Positions 17,261 through 24,532 of a DNA stretch of 64,000 nt are shown piece by piece. The stretch's first letter is position 1. Each line of letters starts with the position of its first letter. Source of the stretch: Mycobacterium sp. SM1 (GTDB lineage: Bacteria; Actinomycetota; Actinomycetes; Mycobacteriales; Mycobacteriaceae); the NCBI RefSeq assembly GCF_018361265.1, contig NZ_JAFLNH010000003.1:446501-510500 (forward strand). Direction: 5' to 3'. The notes under the pieces were generated by a model. It was not told the DNA's origin. It saw only the letters and a program-made list of their open reading frames with translations, and ran no database searches. A program made the position numbers and the translations under genes.

Positions 17261-18160
17261 TTAAAAGCCGTCAGTTCGCCCGTTGCCCAACCGCCGGCGC
17301 GGGCCGGACAGTGAGCGGGCGTGACTGCTCATTTCGGACCATGGATCGCGTTGGGCGGCGAGTCGTTTGGGCAGATCCCGAATGCTGAACCGATCGGCGC
17401 GCATGCCCGGCTCGTCCAGCTCGTCCCATTCCAGCGGGGTGGCCACCGGCGCGCCGTGGCGGGCCCGCACCGCGTAGGGCGCGACCGCGGTCTGCGCGTA
17501 GGCGTTGCGCATGATGTCGATATACACCCGATCGCCCCGGAGGCTCTTACGGATCTCGGTGGTGCGGTGCGCGGGATCCTCGGCCGCGACCACGCCGGCG
17601 ACGCCACGGGCGAACTGCCGGGCGGTGTCGAAGTCGGACTCGCGGGCAAGGGGCACCACGACATGCAACCCGCGCGAGCCGGTGGTCTGCACGTAACACG
17701 CCAGGCCGAGTCCGGTGAGCACGTCGGCCAGCGCGCGAGCAGTGGCGCGTACGGCCGGGAACTCGCGTCCGGACGGATCCAGGTCGAAGACCAGTCGGTC
17801 CGGCCTGTCGGGCCAATCCTGCCGCGACAGCCATGCGTGCAGCGTGATGCAGTCCTGGTTGGCCAGCCACAGCAGCGCCTCGCGCCGGTCGGCCACCGGA
17901 TGCACCACGGCGCCGCCCTCCTTGGCAACCTGGGCGCGGCTCAGCCAGTCGGGCAACGTGTTCGCGAAATCCTGCTGCAGGAAGCCCTGCTCGCCGATTC
18001 CGCGGGGAAACCGCTGTGCTGTCAGTGGTCTGCCCTTCAGGTGCGGCAGCATCACGTCGGCCACCTCGGCGTAGTAGTCGACAAGGTCGCCCTTGGTGAT
18101 CCCGTCGGCGGGAAACAGCACCCGCTCCCGGTGGGTGATGTCGACTGTGACGTGGGGCAT
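17261..18160 (-). CDS. Stand-alone LigD-type DNA polymerase/primase (PolDom, AEP superfamily)
   Basis: The 299-residue protein is a free-standing version of the polymerase domain of LigD, an archaeo-eukaryotic-primase fold that adds nucleotides at double-strand breaks and gaps. Visible motifs are the metal-binding LVFDLDPSG, the SxGxH-type TTGSRGLHVVVPL and RVYIDIMRNAYAQTA with the third acidic residue. The upstream DITHRERVLFPADGITKGDL is typical of the family N-terminus. ATG 18160 has AGGAAG about ten bases upstream. M. tuberculosis has related stand-alone proteins (Rv0269c and Rv3730c) elsewhere. Here it diverges from the arsR-hydrogenase-like operon, and no ku or ligase gene is next to it. 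Confidence 0.88.
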   Translation of the reverse strand: MPHVTVDITHRERVLFPADGITKGDLVDYYAEVADVMLPHLKGRPLTAQRFPRGIGEQGFLQQDFANTLPDWLSRAQVAKEGGAVVHPVADRREALLWLANQDCITLHAWLSRQDWPDRPDRLVFDLDPSGREFPAVRATARALADVLTGLGLACYVQTTGSRGLHVVVPLARESDFDTARQFARGVAGVVAAEDPAHRTTEIRKSLRGDRVYIDIMRNAYAQTAVAPYAVRARHGAPVATPLEWDELDEPGMRADRFSIRDLPKRLAAQRDPWSEMSSHARSLSGPRRRLGNGRTDGF

Positions 18161-18275
18161 CAGGACGCTTCCTGGATCACGCCGCCTCCGGTGTCGGTCC
18201 GTGTTGCGCTGGCCGGATCGGCCATCACCCGCAGCGCCGCGCTCGGTACCGCCCCAGTATGCGGCATGCGCCCCG

Positions 18276-18362
18276 CCACCGACACGTGTGCCCGCCCGCG
18301 GCGCCCCGACCACCGACACGTGTGCCCGCCCGCGGCGCCCCGACCACCGACAGGTGTGCCCC
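18276..18362. repeat. 34-bp tandem repeat, about 2.5 copies
   Basis: A 34-bp unit beginning CCACCGACACGTGTGCCCGC occurs perfectly at 18276-18309 and 18310-18343, then partly from 18344 to about 18362 with one mismatch (CACGTG becomes CAGGTG). Each full unit contains the palindrome ACACGTGT. It lies in the 318-bp gap between the divergent PolDom gene and arsR, so it could affect promoters on either side or be a variable-number repeat. Confidence 0.85.
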
Positions 18363-18401
18363 GCCCGATCGGATCGATGACGCTCACCTGCGCTCTACGT
18401 G

Positions 18402-18450
18402 AGTTTCAAAGTTTATCAATTTTGATATATATTATTTTATGTATCTTGTA
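18402..18450 (+). promoter_or_regulatory. AT-rich promoter/operator of the arsR-hydrogenase-like operon
   Basis: About 50 bases are strikingly AT-rich in a GC-rich region. They contain the inverted repeat TATCAA-TT-TTGATA (18414-18427), followed by TATATATTATTTTATG. ArsR-family proteins usually bind such short palindromes, and the M. tuberculosis counterpart (Rv0081) is known to control its own operon. I infer that this is the operon promoter with an ArsR site. No DosR-type box is evident. Confidence 0.6.
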
Positions 18451-18478
18451 TCGCCAACGTTGCGAGCGGAGGGTGGCG

Positions 18479-18853
18479 GTGTCGGTCCCGCTGTATCAGG
18501 CGAAGGCGGAGTTCTTCCGGATGCTGGGGCATCCGGCCCGGATCCGGGTGCTGGAGCTGCTGGCCAACGGGCCGCGATCGGTGCGGGACATGCTGGCCGT
18601 GATCGAGATTGAGCCGTCGAGCCTGTCGCAGCAGTTGGGGGTGTTGCGCCGCTCGGGGATCGTCACCGCGACGCGCACGGGCGGCACGGTGATGTACGCG
18701 CTGGCCTGCGGCGAGGTGGCGGAGCTGATGGGCGTGGCCCGGCGGATCCTGACCGAGCTGCTGGCCGGGCAGCATGAGCTGCTCGCCGAGTTGCGGGCTG
18801 AGCAGCCCGACGTGAGCGGCGCTGGGGTCAGCCGTAGCGCGGCGGCGTTGTGA
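18479..18853 (+). CDS. ArsR-family transcriptional regulator (Rv0081-like)
   Basis: The 124-residue protein is a winged-helix repressor: MLGHPARIRVLELLANGP, then SVRDMLAVIEIEPSSLSQQL (recognition helix region) and a wing around RSGIVTATRTGGTVMYAL. Only one cysteine is present (ALACGE), so it lacks the usual metal-sensing cysteine clusters and probably senses something else. GTG 18479 is preceded by GGAGGG. It overlaps the next gene by four bases and is the first gene of the hydrogenase-like operon. In M. tuberculosis Rv0081 is a hypoxia-responsive regulatory hub, which suggests oxygen-related control here, by inference. Confidence 0.92.
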   Translation: MSVPLYQAKAEFFRMLGHPARIRVLELLANGPRSVRDMLAVIEIEPSSLSQQLGVLRRSGIVTATRTGGTVMYALACGEVAELMGVARRILTELLAGQHELLAELRAEQPDVSGAGVSRSAAAL

Positions 18854-19335
18854 TCGGGCTGTGGCGCAAGATCCGTGCTACGGGTCGAGTGGCCGAGCCG
18901 GCTCCGCCGCGGCCTGCAGGGGCCGGCCCGGAGCGGGTGGGCGAGCTGGCCGGATCGCTGCAGCTACGGCATGTGGACGCCGGCTCATGCAACGGCTGCG
19001 AGATCGAGATCGCGTCCGCGTTCGGGCCGGTCTATGACGCCGAACGCTATGGTGCCCGGTTGGTGGCCTCGCCACGGCACGCCGATGCGCTGCTGGTGAC
19101 CGGCCCGGTGACCCGCAACATGGAGGTGGCGTTGCGCCGCACGCACGAGGCGGTGCCCGAGCCGCGGCTGGTGGTGGCCTGCGGGGACTGCGCACTTAAC
19201 TGTGGAGTGTTCGCCGGTGGGTACGGGGTGGTCGGTGCGGTCTCCGACGTCGTGCCGGTGGACGTGCAGGTGCCGGGTTGCCCACCACCGCCGGAGGCGA
19301 TCGTCGCAGCGCTGCGCGGGCTGACCGGCCGATGA
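18850..19335 (+). CDS. Hydrogenase-4/complex-I-like small subunit (HycG/NuoB family, Rv0082-like)
   Basis: The 161-residue protein matches the NuoB/HycG iron-sulfur subunit that hands electrons to or from the large subunit. Cys47 and Cys50 lie in DAGSCNGCEIE, and further cysteines occur in ACGDCALNCGVF (111, 114, 118) and VPGCPPPPEA (144), so a proximal [4Fe-4S] cluster can form. The hydrogenase-type CxxC rather than the complex-I CC pair is seen. The start (GTG 18850) overlaps arsR by four bases, so translation is coupled. Its intact cluster contrasts with the loss of nickel ligands in the large subunit at 24533-26038. Confidence 0.92.
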   Translation: MIGLWRKIRATGRVAEPAPPRPAGAGPERVGELAGSLQLRHVDAGSCNGCEIEIASAFGPVYDAERYGARLVASPRHADALLVTGPVTRNMEVALRRTHEAVPEPRLVVACGDCALNCGVFAGGYGVVGAVSDVVPVDVQVPGCPPPPEAIVAALRGLTGR

Positions 19336-19396
19336 CGCGTCACCCTGTTATGCCTCGCACCACGGTTATGTCTCGCACCACCGGGGGGCGTGGGCG

Positions 19397-21433
19397 GTGA
19401 GCGTTGCCGGGTCGGCGTATGGCACGGCGCTGGGGCTGAGCGTGCTCGCGGCGGCAGCTGCGGTGGCGGCGCCGAGCCGCCGCCGGGTGACGCTGGTGGG
19501 CATCGGGACTGCGGGCACCGGGCTGGCTGCCGTGGTGGCCGGGGTGGCCGCGATGGGTGGGTCGTCGTTCAGTGCCTGGTTACCGGATCTGCTGCCGCTG
19601 GCCGGGGTGCGGCTGGCGTTGGATCCGCTTGGCGGGCTGTTCGTGGCGGTGACCGGCGCGGTAGCGGCGTGTGCGGCGGTGTACGGGGTGGGCTACGTAC
19701 GCCCGAGCGGACACGGCGGGCACGGGGCCGGGCGGGTGATGCAGGCAATGCTGCCACTGTTCGTGGCCGCGATGCTGCTGGTGCCGGCGGCGGCGAGTGT
19801 GAGCGCGCTGCTGGTGTCGTGGGAGCTGATGGCGCTGACCTCGCTGCTACTCGTGCTGGCCGAGCATCGCCGTCGGGCCGCGGTCGGCGAGGCTGGGCGC
19901 TGGTACGCGGTGATGACGCATCTGGGGCTGCTTGCGATCCTGGCCGGGCTGGTGGGTTTCGCGGCGGTCGCGCACGGCGAGTCGTTCACGCAGTTGCGGG
20001 CCGCGGCAGGCGGGATGTCACCGGCCGTGAAGGGCGCGGTGTTCGTGGCGACGCTGCTCGGGTTCGCGTCCAAGGCCGGGGTGGTGCCGCTGCACGTGTG
20101 GCTGCCCCGGGCGCATCCGGAGGCGCCCAGTCATGTCTCGGCGTTGATGAGCGCGGCGATGGTGAACCTCGGGGTGTACGGGGTGTTGCGGGTGGGCCTG
20201 GATCTGCTGCGTGGCGGGTCGCGGTGGTGGTGGCTGGCGGTGCTGACCGCCGGCGCGCTCTCCGCGCTTTACGGGATCTTGCAGGCCGTGGTGGCCGTCG
20301 ACCTCAAACGGCTGCTCGCGTACTCGACCACCGAGAACATGGGCCTGGTCTTGATCGGTGTCGGTGCAAGCGGATACTTCGGCGCGGCCGGAAGCCAGCT
20401 GCTGGCGGGGCTCGCGCTGACCACCGGACTGTTGCATCTGGTCAATCACGCGGCGTTCAAGACGGTGCTGTTCTGCTCGGCCGGGTCGGTGCTGCGCGCC
20501 ACTGGCAGCCGCAACCTGGACGTACTCGGCGGGCTGCGGTCGCGGATGCCGGTGACCACGGCGCTGTTCGCGGTCGGCGCCCTGGGGGCGTCGGCACTGC
20601 CGCCGGGCAACGGCTTCGTCAGCGAGTGGCTGCTGCTGCAAAGCCTGATCCATGCGCTGCCGACGAGCGCGACCGCCACCGCGGTGGCGATGCCGCTCGC
20701 GGTGGCGGTGGTGGCGTTGACCGCGGGGCTTGCGGTGGCGACGTTCGTGAAGGCTTTCGGGGTGGGCTTTCTGGCGCGCCCGCGCAGCGCCGCCGCCGAA
20801 CAGGCTGTGGAGAGTCCTTCGTCGATGCTGGCCGGGGCCGGCCTGGCGGCGGCCGGATGCGTCGTGCTGGCGATCGCGCCGGCGACGGTGCTCCCGGGGC
20901 TGTCCCGGGCGGCGTCCACGGCGTCCGGGTTCAGCGCCGTGGACGCCGTGCGCGGAACGGTGACGCTGCGGCTGACCGGTTATGCGGGCAGCATGTCGCC
21001 GCTGCTGATCACGGTCGCGCTGCTCGCCGCGGCCGCCGCTGCGCTGGCCGGTGTGCGGGTGCTCGCGGCGCGGCGGGCCCGGCGGGTGGCCAGGCTGTGG
21101 GACTGCGGCGCCGGCCCGATGTCGGCGCGGATGGAGTACACCGCCACCTCATTCGCCGAGCCGCTGCTGCGCGTCTTTGACAACGTGCTCGCGCCGGAGA
21201 CCGACGTCGACGTCACCCCGACCACCGAGTCGGCATACCTGGTCGAGCGCGTCCAGTTCCAGGCCAGGGTGCCGGACCGGATCGAGCACCGCCTCTATGA
21301 GCCGGTGCTGTGCGCGTCCCGCGCGGTCGGTGAGGCTGCCCGTGGCCTGGCCAACGGCAGCGTGCACCGTTACCTCGGCTACGGGTTCTTCGCGTTCACC
21401 GGGCTGCTGATCGTGCTCGCGGTGATCCGGTGA
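19397..21433 (+). CDS. Antiporter-like membrane subunit, HyfB type (Rv0083-like)
   Basis: The 678-residue protein belongs to the Mrp-antiporter/NuoL-NuoN family that moves protons or sodium ions in complex I and group 4 hydrogenases. Many hydrophobic helices are present. Key charged residues are kept: Glu in VSWELMALTSLLLV, Lys in FASKAGVVPLHVWLPRAHPE, Lys in VDLKRLLAYSTTENMG, and Lys in NHAAFKTVLFCSAG. The long C-terminal part after residue ~560 (ATSFAEPLLRVFDNVL) matches the HyfB/HycC extension. GTG 19397 begins MSVAGSAYGTALGLSV. Proton-pumping residues look intact, so the complex should couple electron flow to ion movement. Confidence 0.92.
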   Translation: MSVAGSAYGTALGLSVLAAAAAVAAPSRRRVTLVGIGTAGTGLAAVVAGVAAMGGSSFSAWLPDLLPLAGVRLALDPLGGLFVAVTGAVAACAAVYGVGYVRPSGHGGHGAGRVMQAMLPLFVAAMLLVPAAASVSALLVSWELMALTSLLLVLAEHRRRAAVGEAGRWYAVMTHLGLLAILAGLVGFAAVAHGESFTQLRAAAGGMSPAVKGAVFVATLLGFASKAGVVPLHVWLPRAHPEAPSHVSALMSAAMVNLGVYGVLRVGLDLLRGGSRWWWLAVLTAGALSALYGILQAVVAVDLKRLLAYSTTENMGLVLIGVGASGYFGAAGSQLLAGLALTTGLLHLVNHAAFKTVLFCSAGSVLRATGSRNLDVLGGLRSRMPVTTALFAVGALGASALPPGNGFVSEWLLLQSLIHALPTSATATAVAMPLAVAVVALTAGLAVATFVKAFGVGFLARPRSAAAEQAVESPSSMLAGAGLAAAGCVVLAIAPATVLPGLSRAASTASGFSAVDAVRGTVTLRLTGYAGSMSPLLITVALLAAAAAALAGVRVLAARRARRVARLWDCGAGPMSARMEYTATSFAEPLLRVFDNVLAPETDVDVTPTTESAYLVERVQFQARVPDRIEHRLYEPVLCASRAVGEAARGLANGSVHRYLGYGFFAFTGLLIVLAVIR

Positions 21434-22377
21434 CCGCGGCCGGTGCGCTCGGCGCGGCCGCGCAGGTTGCCCTCGTCGGCGGCGGGTCGCCGCTGCTGGT
21501 CGGGCTGATGCGTCAGGTGCGCGCCCGCTTGGAGGGACGCGCCGGGGCCGGCGTGGCGCAGCCCTGGCGCGACCTGCGCAAACTGCTGCGCAAGGAGCCG
21601 ATCACCCCGGGCGGCACCGGATGGGTCTTCCGCGCCGCGCCGGTGGTGCTGACCGCGACCGTTCTGGTCGTAGCCGCGGTGGTTCCATTCGCCACCACCT
21701 CCTCGCCACTGGACCCGGTCGCGGACCTGATCGCGGTGGCCGCGCTGCTGGCGCTGGGCACGGTGTCGCTCGCGCTGGCCGGGCTGGACACCGGCACCGC
21801 GTTCGGTGGCATGGGCGCCAGCCGCGAGATGACCGTGATGTCGCTGGTGGAGCCGACGATCCTGCTGTCGGTGTTCGCGCTGTCGGTGCGGGTCGGCTCG
21901 ACCAACCTCGCCGCCATCGTCGGCGCAACCGTGCACGACCCACGCGCGGTAATCTCACCGGCCAGCCTGCTCGCCGCGGTCGCGCTGGCGGTCGTGACCA
22001 TCGCCGAAGCCGGGCGCCTGCCGGTGGACAACCCGTCCACCCACCTCGAGCTGACGATGATCCACGAGGCGATGATTCTCGAGTACGCCGGCCCCGATCT
22101 CGCGTTGGTGGAGTGGGCGTCGGCGATGCGCCTGGGCGTGCTGCTCGGGTTGCTGGCCAGCCTGTTTGCACCGTGGGGCATCGTGACCGGGGCCGGGCTC
22201 GCCGCGATCCCGTTGGCGCTGGTCGTGTTCGCGGCCAAGGTGGTCACGCTCGGCGTCGCCCTCGCCGCCGGTGAGGTGTTCCTGGCAAAGCTGCGGCTAT
22301 TCCGGGTCCCGGAGCTGCTGGCCGGCTCGTTCCTACTCGCGCTGCTGGCCGTGGCCGCATCCTTCTTCCTGGGCTGA
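21430..22377 (+). CDS. NuoH/HyfC-like membrane subunit (HycD, Rv0084-like)
   Basis: The 315-residue membrane protein is the NuoH/HycD-type subunit that joins the hydrophilic and membrane arms. The family's loops are visible: AQPWRDLRKLLRKEPITPGG, then GGMGASREMTVMSLVEPTIL and AGRLPVDNPSTHLELTMIHE followed by MILEYAGPDLALVEWAS. Conserved acidic residues in these loops form the ion path in homologues. GTG 21430 overlaps the end of the HyfB-type gene by four bases. Confidence 0.93.
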   Translation: MTAAGALGAAAQVALVGGGSPLLVGLMRQVRARLEGRAGAGVAQPWRDLRKLLRKEPITPGGTGWVFRAAPVVLTATVLVVAAVVPFATTSSPLDPVADLIAVAALLALGTVSLALAGLDTGTAFGGMGASREMTVMSLVEPTILLSVFALSVRVGSTNLAAIVGATVHDPRAVISPASLLAAVALAVVTIAEAGRLPVDNPSTHLELTMIHEAMILEYAGPDLALVEWASAMRLGVLLGLLASLFAPWGIVTGAGLAAIPLALVVFAAKVVTLGVALAAGEVFLAKLRLFRVPELLAGSFLLALLAVAASFFLG

Positions 22378-22384
22378 GACGGAT

Positions 22385-23044
22385 ATGAGTGAGACGACCT
22401 ACGTGCAGCTGCTCGACCTGGCGTGCGGGGTGTTCCTGCTCGCCGCGGTGCTGATCCTGTGGCGGCGGGGGCTGTCCGCGATAGTGCGGCTGATCGCGAT
22501 CCAGGCCACGGCGCTGGCCGGGCTGATCGCGGTGCTCGCCGTGCACCAACACGACACCGGGCTCGCAGCCGTCGCGGTCTGGATCCTCCTGCTGCGCGCG
22601 GTGCTGCTGCCCTTGCTCGTCCGACGCGCTCTGGAGGCCTCCGGGGAGGCGCGGGAGACTCAGCCGCTGGTCAACGTCGCGGCATCGCTGCTCACCGCCG
22701 CGGTGCTCGCGCTGCTCGCCTACGCCGTCACCCAGCCGGTGGTGCGGCTCTCGCCGTCACCGGCCACCCACGCGGTGCCGGTCGCGGTGACCGTGGCGCT
22801 GCTCGGCTTCTTCGTGCTGGTCACCCGCCGCCGCGCGCTCTCGCAGCTGGCGGGGTTCTTGCTGCTGGACAACGGCATCACCGCGGCCGCGTTCCTCACC
22901 ACCGCCGGGGTTCCAGTGCTCGTCGAGCTCGGCGTCTCCTTCGACGTGTTGCTGGCCGTGCTCGTGCTGCAGGTGCTCACCGGCCGGATGCGTGCCGTGT
23001 TCGACAGCACCGACCTGGACGAACTGCGGGAGTTGCACGACTGA
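22385..23044 (+). CDS. HyfE-like membrane subunit (HycP, Rv0085-like)
   Basis: The 219-residue protein has about seven membrane helices and resembles HyfE, a subunit that combines NuoK-like and other elements. It starts MSETTYVQLLDLACGVFLLA and keeps FLLLDNGITAAAFLTTAG, where hydrogenase-4 HyfE has a conserved Glu/Asp and Asn. Its C-terminus is hydrophilic (DSTDLDELRELHD). It is 7 bases after the HyfC-like gene, and its stop overlaps the next start (TGATG). Confidence 0.88.
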   Translation: MSETTYVQLLDLACGVFLLAAVLILWRRGLSAIVRLIAIQATALAGLIAVLAVHQHDTGLAAVAVWILLLRAVLLPLLVRRALEASGEARETQPLVNVAASLLTAAVLALLAYAVTQPVVRLSPSPATHAVPVAVTVALLGFFVLVTRRRALSQLAGFLLLDNGITAAAFLTTAGVPVLVELGVSFDVLLAVLVLQVLTGRMRAVFDSTDLDELRELHD

Positions 23045-24531
23045 TGACCATCCTTGTTCTGGCGCCGATCGTGCTGCCCGCGCTGGCCGGGCTGGCGTAC
23101 GCGGCCATCGGCTGGCAGCGACGCACCGCGTGGCTGGGCGTGCTCGCCGCGTCGGGCGCGCTCGCCAGCGGCATCGCGCTGGCCATCGTGGTCACCCGGA
23201 CCCAGCCGCGCACCGGGCTCGGTGGGCTGCTGCGCGCCGACGCGCTGTCGGCCTACATGCTCATCGTGATCGGTGCCATCGCCGTGCTGGCGATGGCCGC
23301 CAGCCCCGCCTACCTGGCCGGCGAGCTCGCCTCCGGGCATACCGACGCCGGCGCCGCCCGCCGCTACGGGATCCTCACCCAGGCCTTCATCGCAACGATG
23401 AACACCGCCGTGCTCGCCGCCAGCCTGGGCGTGCTGTGGGCCGCGATCGAGGCCACCACCATCCTCACGGCGTTCCTGGTTGGGCACCGGCACACCCGCG
23501 GCTCGGTCGAGGCGGCGTGGAAATACGTGGTGGTCTGCTCGGTCGGCATCGCGCTGGCCTTCCTCGGCATCGTGCTGCTCAACTACGCCGCCGTGCACAC
23601 CGGGCTGCCCCCCGCCCACGCGATGGACTGGACCAGCCTGACCGCCAATGCGCACGCGCTCGATCCCGGCGTGACCCGCATCGCGGTCGCCGTGCTCGTG
23701 CTCGGTTTCGGCACCAAGACCGGGCTGGCCCCGATGCACGCCTGGCTTCCCGATGCGCACAGCCAGGCGCCCGCCCCGGTCTCCGCGCTGATGTCCGGGG
23801 TGCTGCTGTCGGTGGCTTTCTACGCCATCTTGCGGGTCAAGGTCATCTCCGACGCCACGCTCGGCGGCGGCTTCGCCCGCAGCCTGCTGCTCATCGTCGC
23901 GCTCACCTCGATCACCCTCGCCGCGGCGTTGCTGGTGGCCCAACGTGACTACAAACGCATGCTGGCCTACCACAGCATCGAGCACATGGGCCTGATCGCC
24001 CTCGGCGCCGCGGCCGGGAGCCAGCTCGCGATCGCTGCCGTGCTGCTGCACATTCTCGGCCACGGACTCGCTAAGGCGGTGCTGTTCCTCAGCTCCGGGC
24101 ACCTGCACCAGGCCCTGGGCAGCAGCCAGATCCATGCCGTGCGCGACTTGGCCGGGCGGGCGCCGCTGCTCGCCGGCACCCTTGGCGTCGGCCTGCTCGC
24201 GCTGCTCGGCCTACCCCCGTTTAGCCTGTTCGCCAGCGAGCTGGGCATGTTCCGCGCCGGCTTCGCCGCCGGCTTGGGCTGGGCGGTTAGCCTCGCGTTG
24301 GCATCCATGCTGGTGATCTTCGCCGCGGTCGCCGCGCACGCCGGCGACATGCTGCTCGGCTCGCACGACCAGCCTGCGGCCCCGGCCGCGACCGCGGTAT
24401 CCCTGCGGCTTCCCGGCACCGCCGCGACCGCGCTGATCGCCGGGCTGGGCGCGTGCGCCGTCCTGGGAATAACCGCGTGGCCGTTGCGGGCATTGCTGCA
24501 CGCCGCCGCCCTCGCCGTCGGAGGAACCTGA
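23044..24531 (+). CDS. Second antiporter-like membrane subunit, HyfF type (HycQ, Rv0086-like)
   Basis: The 495-residue protein is a second Mrp-antiporter-like subunit. Conserved charged membrane residues are present in LGFGTKTGLAPMHAWLPDAH, in QRDYKRMLAYHSIEHMGLI and in GHGLAKAVLFLSSGHLHQAL. Having both a HyfB and a HyfF subunit is the hydrogenase-4 rather than hydrogenase-3 layout and implies two ion-translocating modules. ATG 23044 overlaps the previous stop. Confidence 0.92.
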   Translation: MTILVLAPIVLPALAGLAYAAIGWQRRTAWLGVLAASGALASGIALAIVVTRTQPRTGLGGLLRADALSAYMLIVIGAIAVLAMAASPAYLAGELASGHTDAGAARRYGILTQAFIATMNTAVLAASLGVLWAAIEATTILTAFLVGHRHTRGSVEAAWKYVVVCSVGIALAFLGIVLLNYAAVHTGLPPAHAMDWTSLTANAHALDPGVTRIAVAVLVLGFGTKTGLAPMHAWLPDAHSQAPAPVSALMSGVLLSVAFYAILRVKVISDATLGGGFARSLLLIVALTSITLAAALLVAQRDYKRMLAYHSIEHMGLIALGAAAGSQLAIAAVLLHILGHGLAKAVLFLSSGHLHQALGSSQIHAVRDLAGRAPLLAGTLGVGLLALLGLPPFSLFASELGMFRAGFAAGLGWAVSLALASMLVIFAAVAAHAGDMLLGSHDQPAAPAATAVSLRLPGTAATALIAGLGACAVLGITAWPLRALLHAAALAVGGT

Positions 24532-24532
24532 C

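Noticed and set aside
18276..18362. CRISPR-like repeats upstream of arsR
   Set aside because: Units abut without spacers and only about 2.5 copies exist.
19390..21180. 596-residue frame overlapping the HyfB-type gene
   Set aside because: Gly/Arg-rich shifted-frame shadow; the +1 frame has membrane helices and antiporter motifs.
22423..23040. Long upstream extension of the HyfF-type frame
   Set aside because: The part before 23044 is Arg/Ala-rich and overlaps the HyfE-like gene; ATG 23044 overlaps that gene's stop and gives a family-like N-terminus.
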